The position numbers and the translations under genes are program-made. 45,562 nucleotides of DNA from Acaryochloris sp. IP29b_bin.137 (lineage in GTDB: Bacteria > Cyanobacteriota > Cyanobacteriia > Thermosynechococcales > Thermosynechococcaceae). Where the stretch lies: NCBI RefSeq assembly GCF_028285745.1, contig NZ_JANQOP010000186.1:1-45562 (forward strand). Direction: 5' to 3'. Below, in pieces: positions 1-9,900 of this stretch; position 1 is the stretch's first letter; each line of letters opens with the position of its first letter. The notes beneath the pieces are model-generated. The model was not told the origin of the DNA and searched no databases. It saw nothing but the letters and a program-made list of their open reading frames with translations.

Positions 1-1
1 G

Positions 2-928
2 GACAGACTCCCCCCTAACATCGGACAGCTTAAGAATCTGAAAAGACTCGACCTCTCGAACAATCAACTGAGTAGCCTGCCGCTGGAAGTCATTAAAATT
101 AAGAGTCTGCAAAAGTTAAGCCTATCAAGGAATCGCTTGACTAGCCTATCTTCTGAAATCACTCAGCTGTCCCATCTGAAAGAACTTAACCTAAGGAATA
201 ATCAACTGAGCAGTCTACCCCCTGAACTCACTCAGCTTTCCAAACTGGAAGCGCTCAACCTCGGGGAGAATCAAGTGGACAGTCTACCCCCTAACATCGG
301 ACAGCTTAAGAATCTGCTATTGTTAGACCTCAGAGATAATCAACTGAGCAGTCTACCCCCTGACATCGGCCAACTTAAGAATCTGCAGGGGCTATTCCTC
401 TCGAACAATCAACTGAGCAGCCTACCCCCTGATATCGGTCAGCTCAAGAGTCTGCTATCGTTAGATCTTAGAGATAATCAACTGAGTCGCCTACCCCCTG
501 GCATTGGTCAGCTCAAGAACCTCCAAGGACTTGGCCTTGCAAATAATCAACTGAGTCGCCTACCCCCTGACATCGGTCAGCTCAAGAACCTTCAAGGACT
601 GGCCCTTGCAAATAATCAACTGAGTAGTCTACCCCCTGACATCGGTCAGCTCAAGAACCTTCAAGGGCTATATCTTCAGAAAAATCAACTGCGCAGGCTA
701 CCACCTCAAATTGGACAACTCACCAATTTGAAATGGGTGTATTTCACTGATAATCGGCTGAATTTCTTACCGCAGGAAATTGGGCAACTGCACAATCTCA
801 CAGTGCTATTTCTCGATCGAAATCAGCTCAGCAGCGTACCCATAGAGCTTGAAAAGCTCCGGCCATCAACCCATATAGTAGTGGAGGAAAACCCACTGCC
901 CCTCCATATTTTGAGCCAATATAGGTAG
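2..928 (+). CDS. Leucine-rich repeat protein, 3' part only
   Basis: The reading frame is open from the left edge, so the start is outside the window. The visible part of about 308 residues is almost entirely LRRs of 23 residues, with the pattern LPxxIGQLKNLxxLxLxxNQLSS repeated about 13 times. It ends soon after an ENPLP motif. The internal TTG at 137 is not a convincing start because the same repeats continue upstream of it. In cyanobacteria such LRR arrays occur alone or ahead of Roc-COR GTPase domains. Here the protein stops where a Roc domain would begin, so it is either a stand-alone LRR protein or a shortened Roco relative. LRRs are protein-binding surfaces and the ligand cannot be told. 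The repeats are very similar at DNA level, which suggests recent expansion or homogenisation. Confidence 0.85.
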   Translation, partial: DRLPPNIGQLKNLKRLDLSNNQLSSLPLEVIKIKSLQKLSLSRNRLTSLSSEITQLSHLKELNLRNNQLSSLPPELTQLSKLEALNLGENQVDSLPPNIGQLKNLLLLDLRDNQLSSLPPDIGQLKNLQGLFLSNNQLSSLPPDIGQLKSLLSLDLRDNQLSRLPPGIGQLKNLQGLGLANNQLSRLPPDIGQLKNLQGLALANNQLSSLPPDIGQLKNLQGLYLQKNQLRRLPPQIGQLTNLKWVYFTDNRLNFLPQEIGQLHNLTVLFLDRNQLSSVPIELEKLRPSTHIVVEENPLPLHILSQYR

Positions 929-1182
929 CCTACAGGTTAAGTAGTCTCAAACGGTCAGAGACAGGTGAAGTCGGCGATTTCTTAACGTGAGCTCAAGCAT
1001 CTAGATTATCCAATCATCTCGTATCCACAATATTTAGTGCGGGACATCGATTCCACAACAAAGACTCCCTCAGGCACGAATCATTCTAGAGTAAATTGCC
1101 AGCATTGGTTCCAGATATATCGGCCATGATAAAGCGGAATCTCATTGGGGACCACTTCAGTGTATGGAGATCAGAGACACAA

Positions 1183-2286
1183 TCAAGGTTGAGATCGCTC
1201 CCACAATCGCCCTACCTCTTTTAAGACGGGCACAGTCGGCGAGTCCATAACCTGAGCCTGAGGCTTCAATGCTATTCCCGTATCCTGTTTCCACAAGGCT
1301 GTTGCATTCTCTTCCAGTTTCACATCAGGATGAACTGGGCGAAAACCATATTCAATCAATACTTTTTGCTGATCTGGCTGTGACAGATATTCAATAAAGT
1401 CTTGGGCTTTTTTGGCCGTTTGCTCATCCACTTGGCGGCGAACAATGGCTGCTGTGGGTTTGTTTTCCACTGTCGGGTTGATTTCATAAATTTGATAGGG
1501 CTGGCCTTGAGACACCTTGGACTCCTGCCAGCGGTTCAGGGCTACACTTTCGTAATTGGTGATGATGTCGGCATCATTTGCTCCTCGGACTACAAATTCC
1601 TGCATCAGAATATCGCTAGAGCGGGCAGGCTGGTAGATCGAACGCTTCAGGGTAGACACCGCCGATTGGGCGGTCGGACTATTCAAGTCAGCTGCCTGCA
1701 AGGAAGACTTTTGCAGCTTATGGGAAAGCCAAAGACTTAAGGTCATTTGCCCGCTATTCGAGCGGGTGGGGTCCGTCATCACAAAGTCAAAACTGCCCCA
1801 GGTGGCAGAGCCACCGAACGAACCCCACTGCTGGGCCTTCATTGCCGTTTCGAGTCGATTCCAACTAAAGTTGCCGTCTGGGAATAGAGCCTTACCACGC
1901 TCCGGCCAGGTAATGGCAACAAGGCGGGTTTTCGCCACCGGGGTCGGGTCACCATAAAAGGCAGGCCCTGGGGCCGTCCATCGCTGCTCCAGGCGTTTAA
2001 GGGTGTCCTGATTAGCGGGAATTAATACCGTGGGTTGAAAATCATTGCGGTCATCAATAAAACGATTGACCATATCCAAGGACCCCTGCACCTTGAGATC
2101 AATGCGGATTTTGGATTGCTGCTGATGGAAGGTCTCAATCAGCTTTTTTAGGGGTGGCTCTAGTTCCGAGCCACTGACCACTACCAGGGTTTGGACCTGA
2201 TCATCGGGCAAGGGATAAAACGTCAATCCTAGAGATGCAGCGATAATCGCCAGAGAAATATACAAGGACTGCTGAGACTTCACCAT
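1183..2286 (-). CDS. Extracellular solute-binding protein (type II periplasmic fold)
   Basis: 367 residues with an N-terminal hydrophobic segment (about residues 8-24) that could be a signal anchor, followed by a substrate-binding fold. A PTRSNSG motif at about 173-179 is also found in the SBP-VWA lipoprotein encoded two genes upstream (PTRSNSG at about 197-203), so the two binding domains are related. ATG at 2286 is preceded by GGGAGA, a good ribosome-binding site. It is the last gene of a leftward three-gene unit, 8 nt after the coiled-coil gene. No permease or ATPase gene lies next to it, so a classical ABC importer role is not supported by context. Ligand unknown. The fold assignment rests on overall pattern. 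Confidence 0.75.
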   Translation of the reverse strand: MVKSQQSLYISLAIIAASLGLTFYPLPDDQVQTLVVVSGSELEPPLKKLIETFHQQQSKIRIDLKVQGSLDMVNRFIDDRNDFQPTVLIPANQDTLKRLEQRWTAPGPAFYGDPTPVAKTRLVAITWPERGKALFPDGNFSWNRLETAMKAQQWGSFGGSATWGSFDFVMTDPTRSNSGQMTLSLWLSHKLQKSSLQAADLNSPTAQSAVSTLKRSIYQPARSSDILMQEFVVRGANDADIITNYESVALNRWQESKVSQGQPYQIYEINPTVENKPTAAIVRRQVDEQTAKKAQDFIEYLSQPDQQKVLIEYGFRPVHPDVKLEENATALWKQDTGIALKPQAQVMDSPTVPVLKEVGRLWERSQP

Positions 2287-2294
2287 GTTTCTCC

Positions 2295-3026
2295 CTAGGT
2301 CAATACCAACACATCCAGGTTTTCTTGGAAATCTCGCAGCTCATCACTGAGGCTCTTCAGTTCAGCAGATTGACTCGCCTCAGCTAAATCTGTACTGCGC
2401 AACTGATTCTGCATGGCCTGCAATACACCGGCCGACTCAGCAATAAGCTGAGACAGACTCAAGAGCTGGGCTTGTCGGGCATCTTGGCCCTGCTGGGCCA
2501 GGCTGATATTGCGCTGGAGGCTTTGGTCAAGCTGTTGGAGTTGTTGTTGAGTCGCCCCAGTACTTTGAGCTAACTTCTTTTGGACGGTAACCCGCTGCTG
2601 CTGCAGCTCCTGCACGGACAAAATTGAGTCATCACCATGGAGGCGTTCGGCCATGGCTTCGATTTTTCGGGGCAATTCAGTGGTGCGATCGCAGGCATAC
2701 TGCAACGTCCCCAACAACTCCATTTGTAAAGATTGGGTCAGCAAGCCTTGGGCTTCTGTCTTCAGTGCCTGGGCCTTTTGAGCTAGCTGGCTTGCCTGGG
2801 TACGCAAATTACCCAGTTCCTGTTCCACTACCGGACTCCGACGTTTGGGCTTTGCTGCTGGCGAAGACTCAGGTGCAATCACACCCGCTCCAACTGTAGC
2901 CACCCCAGCCGCTAGGGGCAGCATCACAAAATGATTGAGCTTAGCAATCCGAACACCACCCACTAAGACAATCCCCCCCGCCAATACTGCTAAAGGGTGG
3001 TACAAGGGATTCACCAGTTTCACCAC
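2295..3026 (-). CDS. Membrane-anchored coiled-coil protein, unknown function
   Basis: 243 residues. Two short hydrophobic stretches near the N terminus (about 8-24 and 33-50) are followed by a Pro/Lys-rich linker and a long region rich in Gln, Leu, Ala and Glu (about 65-235) with the spacing of a coiled coil. It starts at tandem GTG codons with GAGGA just upstream. It lies between the SBP-VWA lipoprotein gene (30 nt gap) and the second solute-binding gene (8 nt gap), on the same strand, so co-expression is likely. I do not recognise the family. A scaffold joining the two exported proteins to the membrane is a guess from position only. Confidence 0.65.
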   Translation of the reverse strand: MVKLVNPLYHPLAVLAGGIVLVGGVRIAKLNHFVMLPLAAGVATVGAGVIAPESSPAAKPKRRSPVVEQELGNLRTQASQLAQKAQALKTEAQGLLTQSLQMELLGTLQYACDRTTELPRKIEAMAERLHGDDSILSVQELQQQRVTVQKKLAQSTGATQQQLQQLDQSLQRNISLAQQGQDARQAQLLSLSQLIAESAGVLQAMQNQLRSTDLAEASQSAELKSLSDELRDFQENLDVLVLT

Positions 3027-3056
3027 AGCATCCTCATGACTGCCAATAGACCTTCT

Positions 3057-4772
3057 CTAGAACTCCACTTGTAAGTCTGCCATCAATGTCGCGATTGAAG
3101 CTGGATCTCCTTGACGATAATAGCCGCCATTGGCTTCGGCAACCTGTTTCAGCACATCCGGTGCAAACTCTCCCGCATTTCCATATCCAACCGTAAAAAT
3201 AGCAATCCGCTGCTCGCCTTCAAATCCGCTTTTTCTCAAGGCAGCGAGTAACTGAGGGAGTCGCTGTCTGGAGCCTGAATCTTCGCCGTCGGTCAGCACG
3301 ATCACGGCATTAATCGCTTGATCCCGTAAATTTTGAGTGAGCCATGTCTGAGCCGCGAGGATGGCATCATACAACTTGGTATTGCCATCGGCCTTTAAGC
3401 CAACGATAAAGTCTAAACCTCGCGATTGACCCTCTGGGGTTCCATCCACTAACACAGGCTTTCGAACAGCAGAGTCAAAGTCAATCAGTGTAACTTTCTC
3501 CTTGGGGCCTAGGTCTTTTAGGTAAGTCTGGAGGGTAGTCTGTACAGCGGCCAGTTTTGCCCCCGTCATCGACCCAGAAGAATCAACTACAATCACCACC
3601 TGAGAGGGTTTCTTCGCTGCAGTTTGCCACGACCGAAGCATTGCTTCAACGACTTCTGGTTTAGGTACTCGATAAGAATCATACTTTGGCTGTGCTTCAA
3701 CCCCCCAGTTTTTCGTGAATTTTGCCCCCAGGCTTATTCCTGGCGTTCCGGGGCGTAATCCTAACGTGGTGGCAATCTGTTGGGTCTCGGGTTGGCGTAG
3801 GTATTGAATAATTTGCTCTGCGGCTTCTTTCTCTGCTGCACTAATCCACGGTCCAGTGGGCAGAATCCCCCGCATATTAGAGGTATAGGTAATGCCCGGG
3901 TAAACGGCTTGATAGCGGGGTTGCCCAGCGGGAACTTGGGCATTTGCCGCAATGACGGACGACTCATACACAGACCCCACCGACGCCCAAAAAGGGCCAT
4001 TAGCTACCATCGCTTTAGCTAGGGAGGTTGTCGATGTCCCATAGCGGGTGATTTTCTGTTGAATCGCGCCTACTTTCCCCTGATGCGTTTTCACATCCGC
4101 AACCGTCAGCTGTTCAGGACGCTTTCCCGATACGGAGGCAAACTGGGCTGCCAGTGTCTGTAAACCTGAATTGGACCGAGTGGGGGCCGTATGCACATAT
4201 CGCAGTGGCAAGGGCTGACTGGCGGCATCTAAGTCTTTATGGCTTTTGGCCGTCAGCAGGGCTTGGAAAGGATCCTTCGTTTTTCGCAGGCTCTCAGCTA
4301 AATCATCCCGCACCATAAACACCATCGGACTGTTAGCGAGGAGAGGGGCATCTGCTACGGTTGGCAAATAATTTTGCCCAGGAAAGAGCTGATTAAATTG
4401 ATAGGCTAACTGGTCTACGTAAATATCACCATCAAGGGAAATCAGTGTAGGCCAGCTTTGATCCTCAGCGGCAAGATTACCATTCTTAAATGTGTCTGCC
4501 TGATTTAACAGTTCTGTAACAATATCTCCACTCCCTTTTGCAACGCAGGTCACATAAAAAGGACTGCCGTCTTTTAGTTTGGGGCCTGTTTGATTGAAGC
4601 GCTCCATGCTTTTTTGGCAGAATCCTTCCATTGCACTCCCAACCAAAAAGGTGACCTCCATTCCTTGACCACTCGAAGATGGTCCATTGGGGCCACTACA
4701 AGCACTCAAGGCCATGAGTAATGTGGCTTGACAAGGCAACAAGATTTGACGGGCAGAAAGTTTCATCACCAT
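3057..4772 (-). CDS. Lipoprotein with solute-binding domain and C-terminal VWA domain
   Basis: 571 residues. The N terminus is a lipoprotein signal peptide with lipobox LSAC, Cys at about 25. Residues of about 35-370 form a substrate-binding-protein-like domain with a PTRSNSG motif near 197-203. Residues of about 390-570 form a von Willebrand factor A domain with an intact MIDAS: DSSGS at about 397-401, Thr in GNTKL near 465 and Asp in LTDGED near 495. VWA domains bind metal ions and partner proteins. The fusion suggests ligand sensing or capture coupled to protein-protein contact on the outside of the cytoplasmic membrane. It is the first gene of the leftward three-gene unit. A second ATG two codons downstream is equally possible as start. 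Confidence 0.85.
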   Translation of the reverse strand: MVMKLSARQILLPCQATLLMALSACSGPNGPSSSGQGMEVTFLVGSAMEGFCQKSMERFNQTGPKLKDGSPFYVTCVAKGSGDIVTELLNQADTFKNGNLAAEDQSWPTLISLDGDIYVDQLAYQFNQLFPGQNYLPTVADAPLLANSPMVFMVRDDLAESLRKTKDPFQALLTAKSHKDLDAASQPLPLRYVHTAPTRSNSGLQTLAAQFASVSGKRPEQLTVADVKTHQGKVGAIQQKITRYGTSTTSLAKAMVANGPFWASVGSVYESSVIAANAQVPAGQPRYQAVYPGITYTSNMRGILPTGPWISAAEKEAAEQIIQYLRQPETQQIATTLGLRPGTPGISLGAKFTKNWGVEAQPKYDSYRVPKPEVVEAMLRSWQTAAKKPSQVVIVVDSSGSMTGAKLAAVQTTLQTYLKDLGPKEKVTLIDFDSAVRKPVLVDGTPEGQSRGLDFIVGLKADGNTKLYDAILAAQTWLTQNLRDQAINAVIVLTDGEDSGSRQRLPQLLAALRKSGFEGEQRIAIFTVGYGNAGEFAPDVLKQVAEANGGYYRQGDPASIATLMADLQVEF

Positions 4773-5193
4773 TGAGGGATATCCAGTCAGTATGGGAGTT
4801 AAGAGCAGTGCATGGCTGGTCCTGGAGAGTGAGTGGTTGGCATGATTATCGTCTCTGTTGGATCCAGTCAGAAAAATAATGCAGCTCTAGTTGAGGGTAG
4901 TTTACTCTCGGCTCTAGCATACCCGCTCACTGGGTGCTTGACCTATCGCAATAATTCAGCATCTTGGAAAGTATGCGAGTGACGACAGACCTGCAATGGT
5001 TCTTACAGCATGATGTGAGTTGTATATGTATGGGCATTCTTTTGTTATCGCTCAATTGAACCCATGGGTTTACCAATATGGCTAAGGCACAGTGTTCCTG
5101 CTGAATGTTATTTGGAATGAGATAGCTCTGACCTGGCACAATAGATCTATGCCATTAGATGTATTACCGGATTGATGATCACACTCAAAGGCT
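4773..5193. other. Gene-free intergenic region between divergent genes
   Basis: 421 bases separate the divergently transcribed SBP-VWA lipoprotein gene and pentapeptide gene. It must hold both promoters, but I see no convincing -35/-10 pair, operator or RNA gene. The only longer open frame is a 70-codon leftward one, whose protein has no recognisable features. Confidence 0.5.
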
Positions 5194-5712
5194 ATGACGA
5201 TTGAAGAACTTCTGCACCGTTATGCTCATGGTGAGAGGGATTTTAGTAGATCTAACTTTTCCAAACAAAATTTAAGTTTGGCACAACTCAATCACATTGT
5301 TTTGAAAGAGGCCAATTTAAGTTGTGCAGCACTCCATGGTATCGATCTACTGTGCGCTAATTTATCATCAGCCAATTTATCAGCTGCAAAAATCATTGGC
5401 GCCAACCTAACGGGTGCAGACTTAACTAAAAGTAATTTAAGTAACGCCTTACTCAGCAGTACAACTTTGACCGGGGCAAGTTTAGCTAAAGCCAATCTTC
5501 AGCGAGCGTCCTTAAATTATAGTAATCTCAGCGGTGTTAATCTCAGGGACGCTAACTTGCAGAATGCGAACTTTAAAGGCGCAGATCTGAGTGGTGCCGA
5601 TCTTTTGGGAGCTGATCTCCACCAAGCTGATCTCACAGACGCCATCCTCCAAGACACTGTGATGCCTGATGGGAGTATTGCTTCATCCGCATTAGGGGTA
5701 GACAACGGGTAG
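5194..5712 (+). CDS. Pentapeptide repeat protein
   Basis: 172 residues. From about residue 38 to 150 the protein follows the A(D/N)LxX pentapeptide pattern (for example ANLSG, ADLTK, ADLSG), which folds as a right-handed quadrilateral beta-helix. There is no signal peptide, so it is probably cytosolic. ATG at 5194 follows AAAGG closely. The last 20 residues, ending in a PDGS-containing tail, are typical of cyanobacterial members. Function is unknown for most of this large cyanobacterial family. It is convergent with accB, with only 4 nt between the stop codons. Confidence 0.9.
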   Translation: MTIEELLHRYAHGERDFSRSNFSKQNLSLAQLNHIVLKEANLSCAALHGIDLLCANLSSANLSAAKIIGANLTGADLTKSNLSNALLSSTTLTGASLAKANLQRASLNYSNLSGVNLRDANLQNANFKGADLSGADLLGADLHQADLTDAILQDTVMPDGSIASSALGVDNG

Positions 5713-5716
5713 ACAA

Positions 5717-6190
5717 CTAGCTGGATGGATTAACCCTCATCAACGTCTGGCCGTATTGAATGGGTTCGCCGTTTTCAACTAAAATCTCGACGATTTCACC
5801 ACTCACTTCAGCTTCTAGTTCATTCATCAGCTTCATGGCTTCGATGATACAGACGGTCTGTCCTTTGCGGGCAATATCCCCAACTTCAACAAAGGGGGGT
5901 TCATCAGGAGCTGGTGAGCGGTAGAATGTCCCAACCATGGGCGAGATGACATCAACCCACTTTTTATCAGGTGTTCCTAAAGGAGGAGATTCTTGTGAAG
6001 CAGAGGCTTGTTCTGGGGCAGCATTATCAACCAAGGTCAGTTGTTCAGTAGGAGAGGAGACGATGGTTGAGGACTGATTCGCTTTGTGGATGGTCAGTTC
6101 AAAATCATTGCTTTTTAGACTCAGCTCATCAATATCTGTTTGATTGAGAATGGCTAAAAGCTCACGGAGTTGGTTGAGATCGAATTCCAC
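5717..6190 (-). CDS. accB: Biotin carboxyl carrier protein of acetyl-CoA carboxylase
   Basis: 157 residues. The C-terminal biotinyl domain (about 80-155) carries the EAMKLMNE motif, with the biotin-accepting lysine at about 120. The N-terminal 35 residues match the usual BCCP start and a Pro/Ala/Ser-rich linker joins the parts. It shuttles CO2 between biotin carboxylase and carboxyltransferase to make malonyl-CoA for fatty acid synthesis. The start is GTG at 6190. It lies 15 nt downstream of efp on the same strand; the efp-accB pair is common in cyanobacteria and suggests one transcript. Confidence 0.95.
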   Translation of the reverse strand: MEFDLNQLRELLAILNQTDIDELSLKSNDFELTIHKANQSSTIVSSPTEQLTLVDNAAPEQASASQESPPLGTPDKKWVDVISPMVGTFYRSPAPDEPPFVEVGDIARKGQTVCIIEAMKLMNELEAEVSGEIVEILVENGEPIQYGQTLMRVNPSS

Positions 6191-6205
6191 CGTTGATGTT
6201 ACTCC

Positions 6206-6763
6206 TTACTCTCGGCCTAGATAGGAATCAGTACGAGTATCCACTTTAATCCGCTCTCCTTCGGAGATGAATAATGGAACCATGACCTGCGCTCCTGTTT
6301 CCACGATAGCTGGCTTACTCCCCCCCGTTGCTGTGTCACCCTTGACTCCTGGGTCAGTTTGGGTGACCTCCAAAACGACAGAGGTTGGCAACTCTACTTC
6401 TAAAACTTGCTCTCCCCATTGGATAACATTGACTTCCATCCCTTCCTTCAAATATTTGACGCGATCGCCGATTTGGCCTTGGCTTAGGCTAGCCTCTTCA
6501 TAGCTTTCCATATCCATGAACACAAATTGATCCCCGTCTTTGTAGGTGTGCTGCATAACGCGCTTTTCTAGATTCGCCTGCGGAACAGTCTCACCCGCTC
6601 GAAACGTTCGTTCTACGACATTGCCACTTTGCACATTCTTAAGTTTTGTACGAACGAAGGCAGATCCTTTGCCAGGCTTTACATGTAGGAACTCTACAAC
6701 TCGCCATACTGAACCATCAAGTTCAATAGACACACCCGTGCGAAAGTCATTACTGGAAATCAT
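6206..6763 (-). CDS. efp: Translation elongation factor P
   Basis: 185 residues when started at ATG 6763. EF-P binds between the P and E sites of the ribosome and relieves stalling at polyproline stretches. The N-terminal KOW-like domain has the loop KPGKGSA with the tip lysine at about 32, followed by two OB-type domains ending in [11 protein letters not shown]. The frame could be extended 10 codons to a TTG at 6793, but the family starts at MISSNDF, so the ATG is preferred. It is first in the efp-accB unit. The leader (6794-6949) contains an inverted repeat, CGTCCAG/CTGGACG, of unknown role. Confidence 0.96.
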   Translation of the reverse strand: MISSNDFRTGVSIELDGSVWRVVEFLHVKPGKGSAFVRTKLKNVQSGNVVERTFRAGETVPQANLEKRVMQHTYKDGDQFVFMDMESYEEASLSQGQIGDRVKYLKEGMEVNVIQWGEQVLEVELPTSVVLEVTQTDPGVKGDTATGGSKPAIVETGAQVMVPLFISEGERIKVDTRTDSYLGRE

Positions 6764-6949
6764 CGATTTTCGACATGGAAGAACAATCGGCAATTCATTT
6801 TACCGTCCAGGGGGGCTGTCTGGACGTCTTGTTCCAGTACTCTTATCAAAACAATGGTGAAAATGCCCAGCAAATCCGTATTTTGCCAGGTCAGATGCTC
6901 CTCTGATCAGGGTTCCTATCCTCTTAGAGGACAGCAGAGGTCAAGATTT

Positions 6950-9900
6950 TTATTGAAAAACCCCTTGTTTCACAACATTCTGTAGGGGCATCAGGGCTGC
7001 CATTAGAGATTTACGGTTTAACGGTTGCCACTCTAACGCTTTAAGGACAGTGTTGACTTTAGTTAAGGTATCGACCAAATTTGACAGCACATTATGTTCA
7101 GCAAAGCCTGGTAAAAGATCAACCGCACCTTGATCGATCACTCTTTGGTATTCAGACAGCGCAACTTGGGGTTGGTCACCATTCGTAAAGATTAATTTGA
7201 GTTGTGGATAGTTGCTTGCACACCACCGACAAACCTCCTCCAGTTCTTCCGATAATGTGTGGGTGTCTATCAAGAGCAAATCAGGCAGAGGGTATCCGAC
7301 ACTATGCATTTTGGCTAAGGTTGCCTTGATGTCTACTTTATCTGCTTGCCAAGTGACGGATAGTCCCTGTGAGGTAAGAGCTGCCTGCCAAATCTCCCCT
7401 TGAAACTGAAAAGAATGGCACATTAACACGGATGCTTTGCTGTCACCGTTGACAGGCATTTCCCGGGGCACCGCAGGAGCCGTCTGCGCTTCAAAGAGAA
7501 AATTAGTGCCACCAATAAGCAGACGATCGCCATCTTGTAACAAGGTAGGGCGAGAGACGACTTGACCATTGACAACGACACTGTTGATGGGAGAAAGATT
7601 CACCAAGTAATAGTTGCCAGTTCCCATAAGCTGTAGCATGGCATGTTTGGGAGCCACATTAGACTCTGCTAATAAAATATCGCAACTTTGGTTGGACCCT
7701 ATGGTCCAAGATGTTTTGCCGACTAAAGGACGATAAGAGTATGCAGCATTGACTCGGAATTGCAGCCGGGCCAGCGGTAGTATGGCCGAGTCTATGCTTT
7801 GAGGCTGGAAATGAGACTGCAGCAAGTGCTCAATAGAACCTGCATCCATCGGTTTAGAGAAGAAATAACCCTGTGCATACTGACAAGTCATTGCTCTTAA
7901 TTGTGCGGCCTGCTCAGCAGTCTCTACCCCTTCAGCCACTGCTTTCATCCCGAGATTTTGCGATAACATCGTGATCGTTTGAACAATCTGTAAATTCTCA
8001 TGACTATCCATCTCACTGACAAATGAGCGATCAATCTTCAAAATATCTACAGGAAAGCGATGCAAGTAACTGAGCGAAGAGTAACCTGTACCAAAATCAT
8101 CAATGCCGAGCTGGATGCCTAAGGCCTTAATTTCAAGTAATTTGGTGGCTGTCGCTTCGGCCTGCTCCATAATGGCACTTTCTGTGATTTCCAGCTTCAA
8201 GCATTGAGGCGGTAAACCTGTTTCTTGAAGAATTGCCTCAATCCGAGAGATCAAACCCACTTCAGAAAATTGTTTACTCGAAAAATTAACACTGACAAAC
8301 AGAGGGGGTTGCGACGGATACTGTTCTTGCCACTGGCTGAGCTGCCGGCATGCCTCATGCAACACCCACCAACTAATCGGAAGAATCAATCCTGTTTCTT
8401 CCGCAATGGGGATAAATTCTGCGGGTGAAATTAATCCTCGTATCGGGTGGTGCCATCGCAGTAATGCTTCAAAGCCGACAATTGCCGAAGTTTCTAGATA
8501 ATAAATGGGTTGGTAATGTAACTGAAACTCTTGTCGTTCAATTGCTCGGCGCAGATCGACTTCCAACTGTAGCTGAGTTGAAGCATTGCTGTGCATATCA
8601 GCCGTAAAGACTTCCCACTGGGCTTTACCCATCGCTTTGGCACGATACATTGCTGCATCAGCATTGTGAAGCAGTTGTTCAGGGTCATCGTACCCCATCG
8701 TACTCAAGGCAACCCCAGTACTAACCGTAATTAGAACTTCTCGTCCATTTAGACAAAACGGTAAATTTAAGACTGTCTGAATCCGACTACAGACCTGTAG
8801 CGCATCACTCAGATCCTTGATCCCTTCTAAGAGAACCGTAAATTCATCGCCCCCTAAGCGAGCTAGGGTATCACTCTCGCGAACGCATGTGGTGAGTCTT
8901 TCAGCAATTTCAACCAGTAACTGATCGCCAGCCGTATGTCCCAGACTATCATTGACCACTTTGAACCGATCTAAGTCAAGAAAGAGAACTGCAAAAATTT
9001 GGTCAGGGCGTCGTTTCACACGCTTAATGCAGTACTCGAGACGATCCATAAATAAGGATCGATTCGGCAAGCCCGTTAATTTATCAAAAAATGCATCGTG
9101 CCGTAATTGTGCTTCTGCCTGCTTCAGTTTGGTGATATCGGTGATAAATCCTTCAACACCTAACACTTGGCTTTGTTCACCGTATATGCCCCTTCCTTGT
9201 TCTAAAAACCACTTTTGTTGTCCGGATTTCGTCCGAATCCGATACTCACTGGTGTAAGTGAGCTGTTTTTCGATCGCGGCAGAAATCGATCCCAAAAGGT
9301 TGGGTAAGTCATTGGCATCGATCAGCGCGTTATAGGTGAGATTGAACGTTCCTAGTAACTCTTCAGAAGCATATCCCGTAAGTTCCAAGCATCCTCGACT
9401 TAACGAACGTCTGGACCAGGCCAAATCATAATTACAGGTGAAAACAATACCGGGTAAAGAGTCAATTAGAGACTGAAGATCACAGCCTGGATAATCCGCA
9501 TATTGTGCTGTCGGCCAGCCCACGGGAAGTTCAACATTATTTGTCGAAAGCGGATGACTGGAATAAGGCAATTCTAGGGATGAATTTAACCCTGTTGGAT
9601 GAGGAGGAGACTGAATGAGATACTGTCTGAGTAGTACTGCCTTAAAGCAATGATTTGTATCAGATAAAGGAGTAATATGAAATTGAACAGATTGCTCAAT
9701 GCTGCCAATAATGAAATGGAACTGCCCCAACGCCTCTTCCTGAACTGACAAAAGGTCAAAAACTTTGCTTATGTCATCGGGGACATTTGGCGCAATCGTT
9801 TCATAAAGATATACAGGATTCTGCCACAGTTCATGAACGGATTTTTCTGCTAGTCCCAGTAACTGGTAGTATGCAGAATTTGCGTAGAGAATTCTCGGCC

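Noticed and set aside
2..928. LRR DNA repeats as a CRISPR or satellite array
   Set aside because: The repeats are coding, in frame and without unique spacers.
4927..5139. 70-codon leftward frame in the first large gap
   Set aside because: The predicted protein has no recognisable motif, membrane segment or supporting ribosome-binding site.
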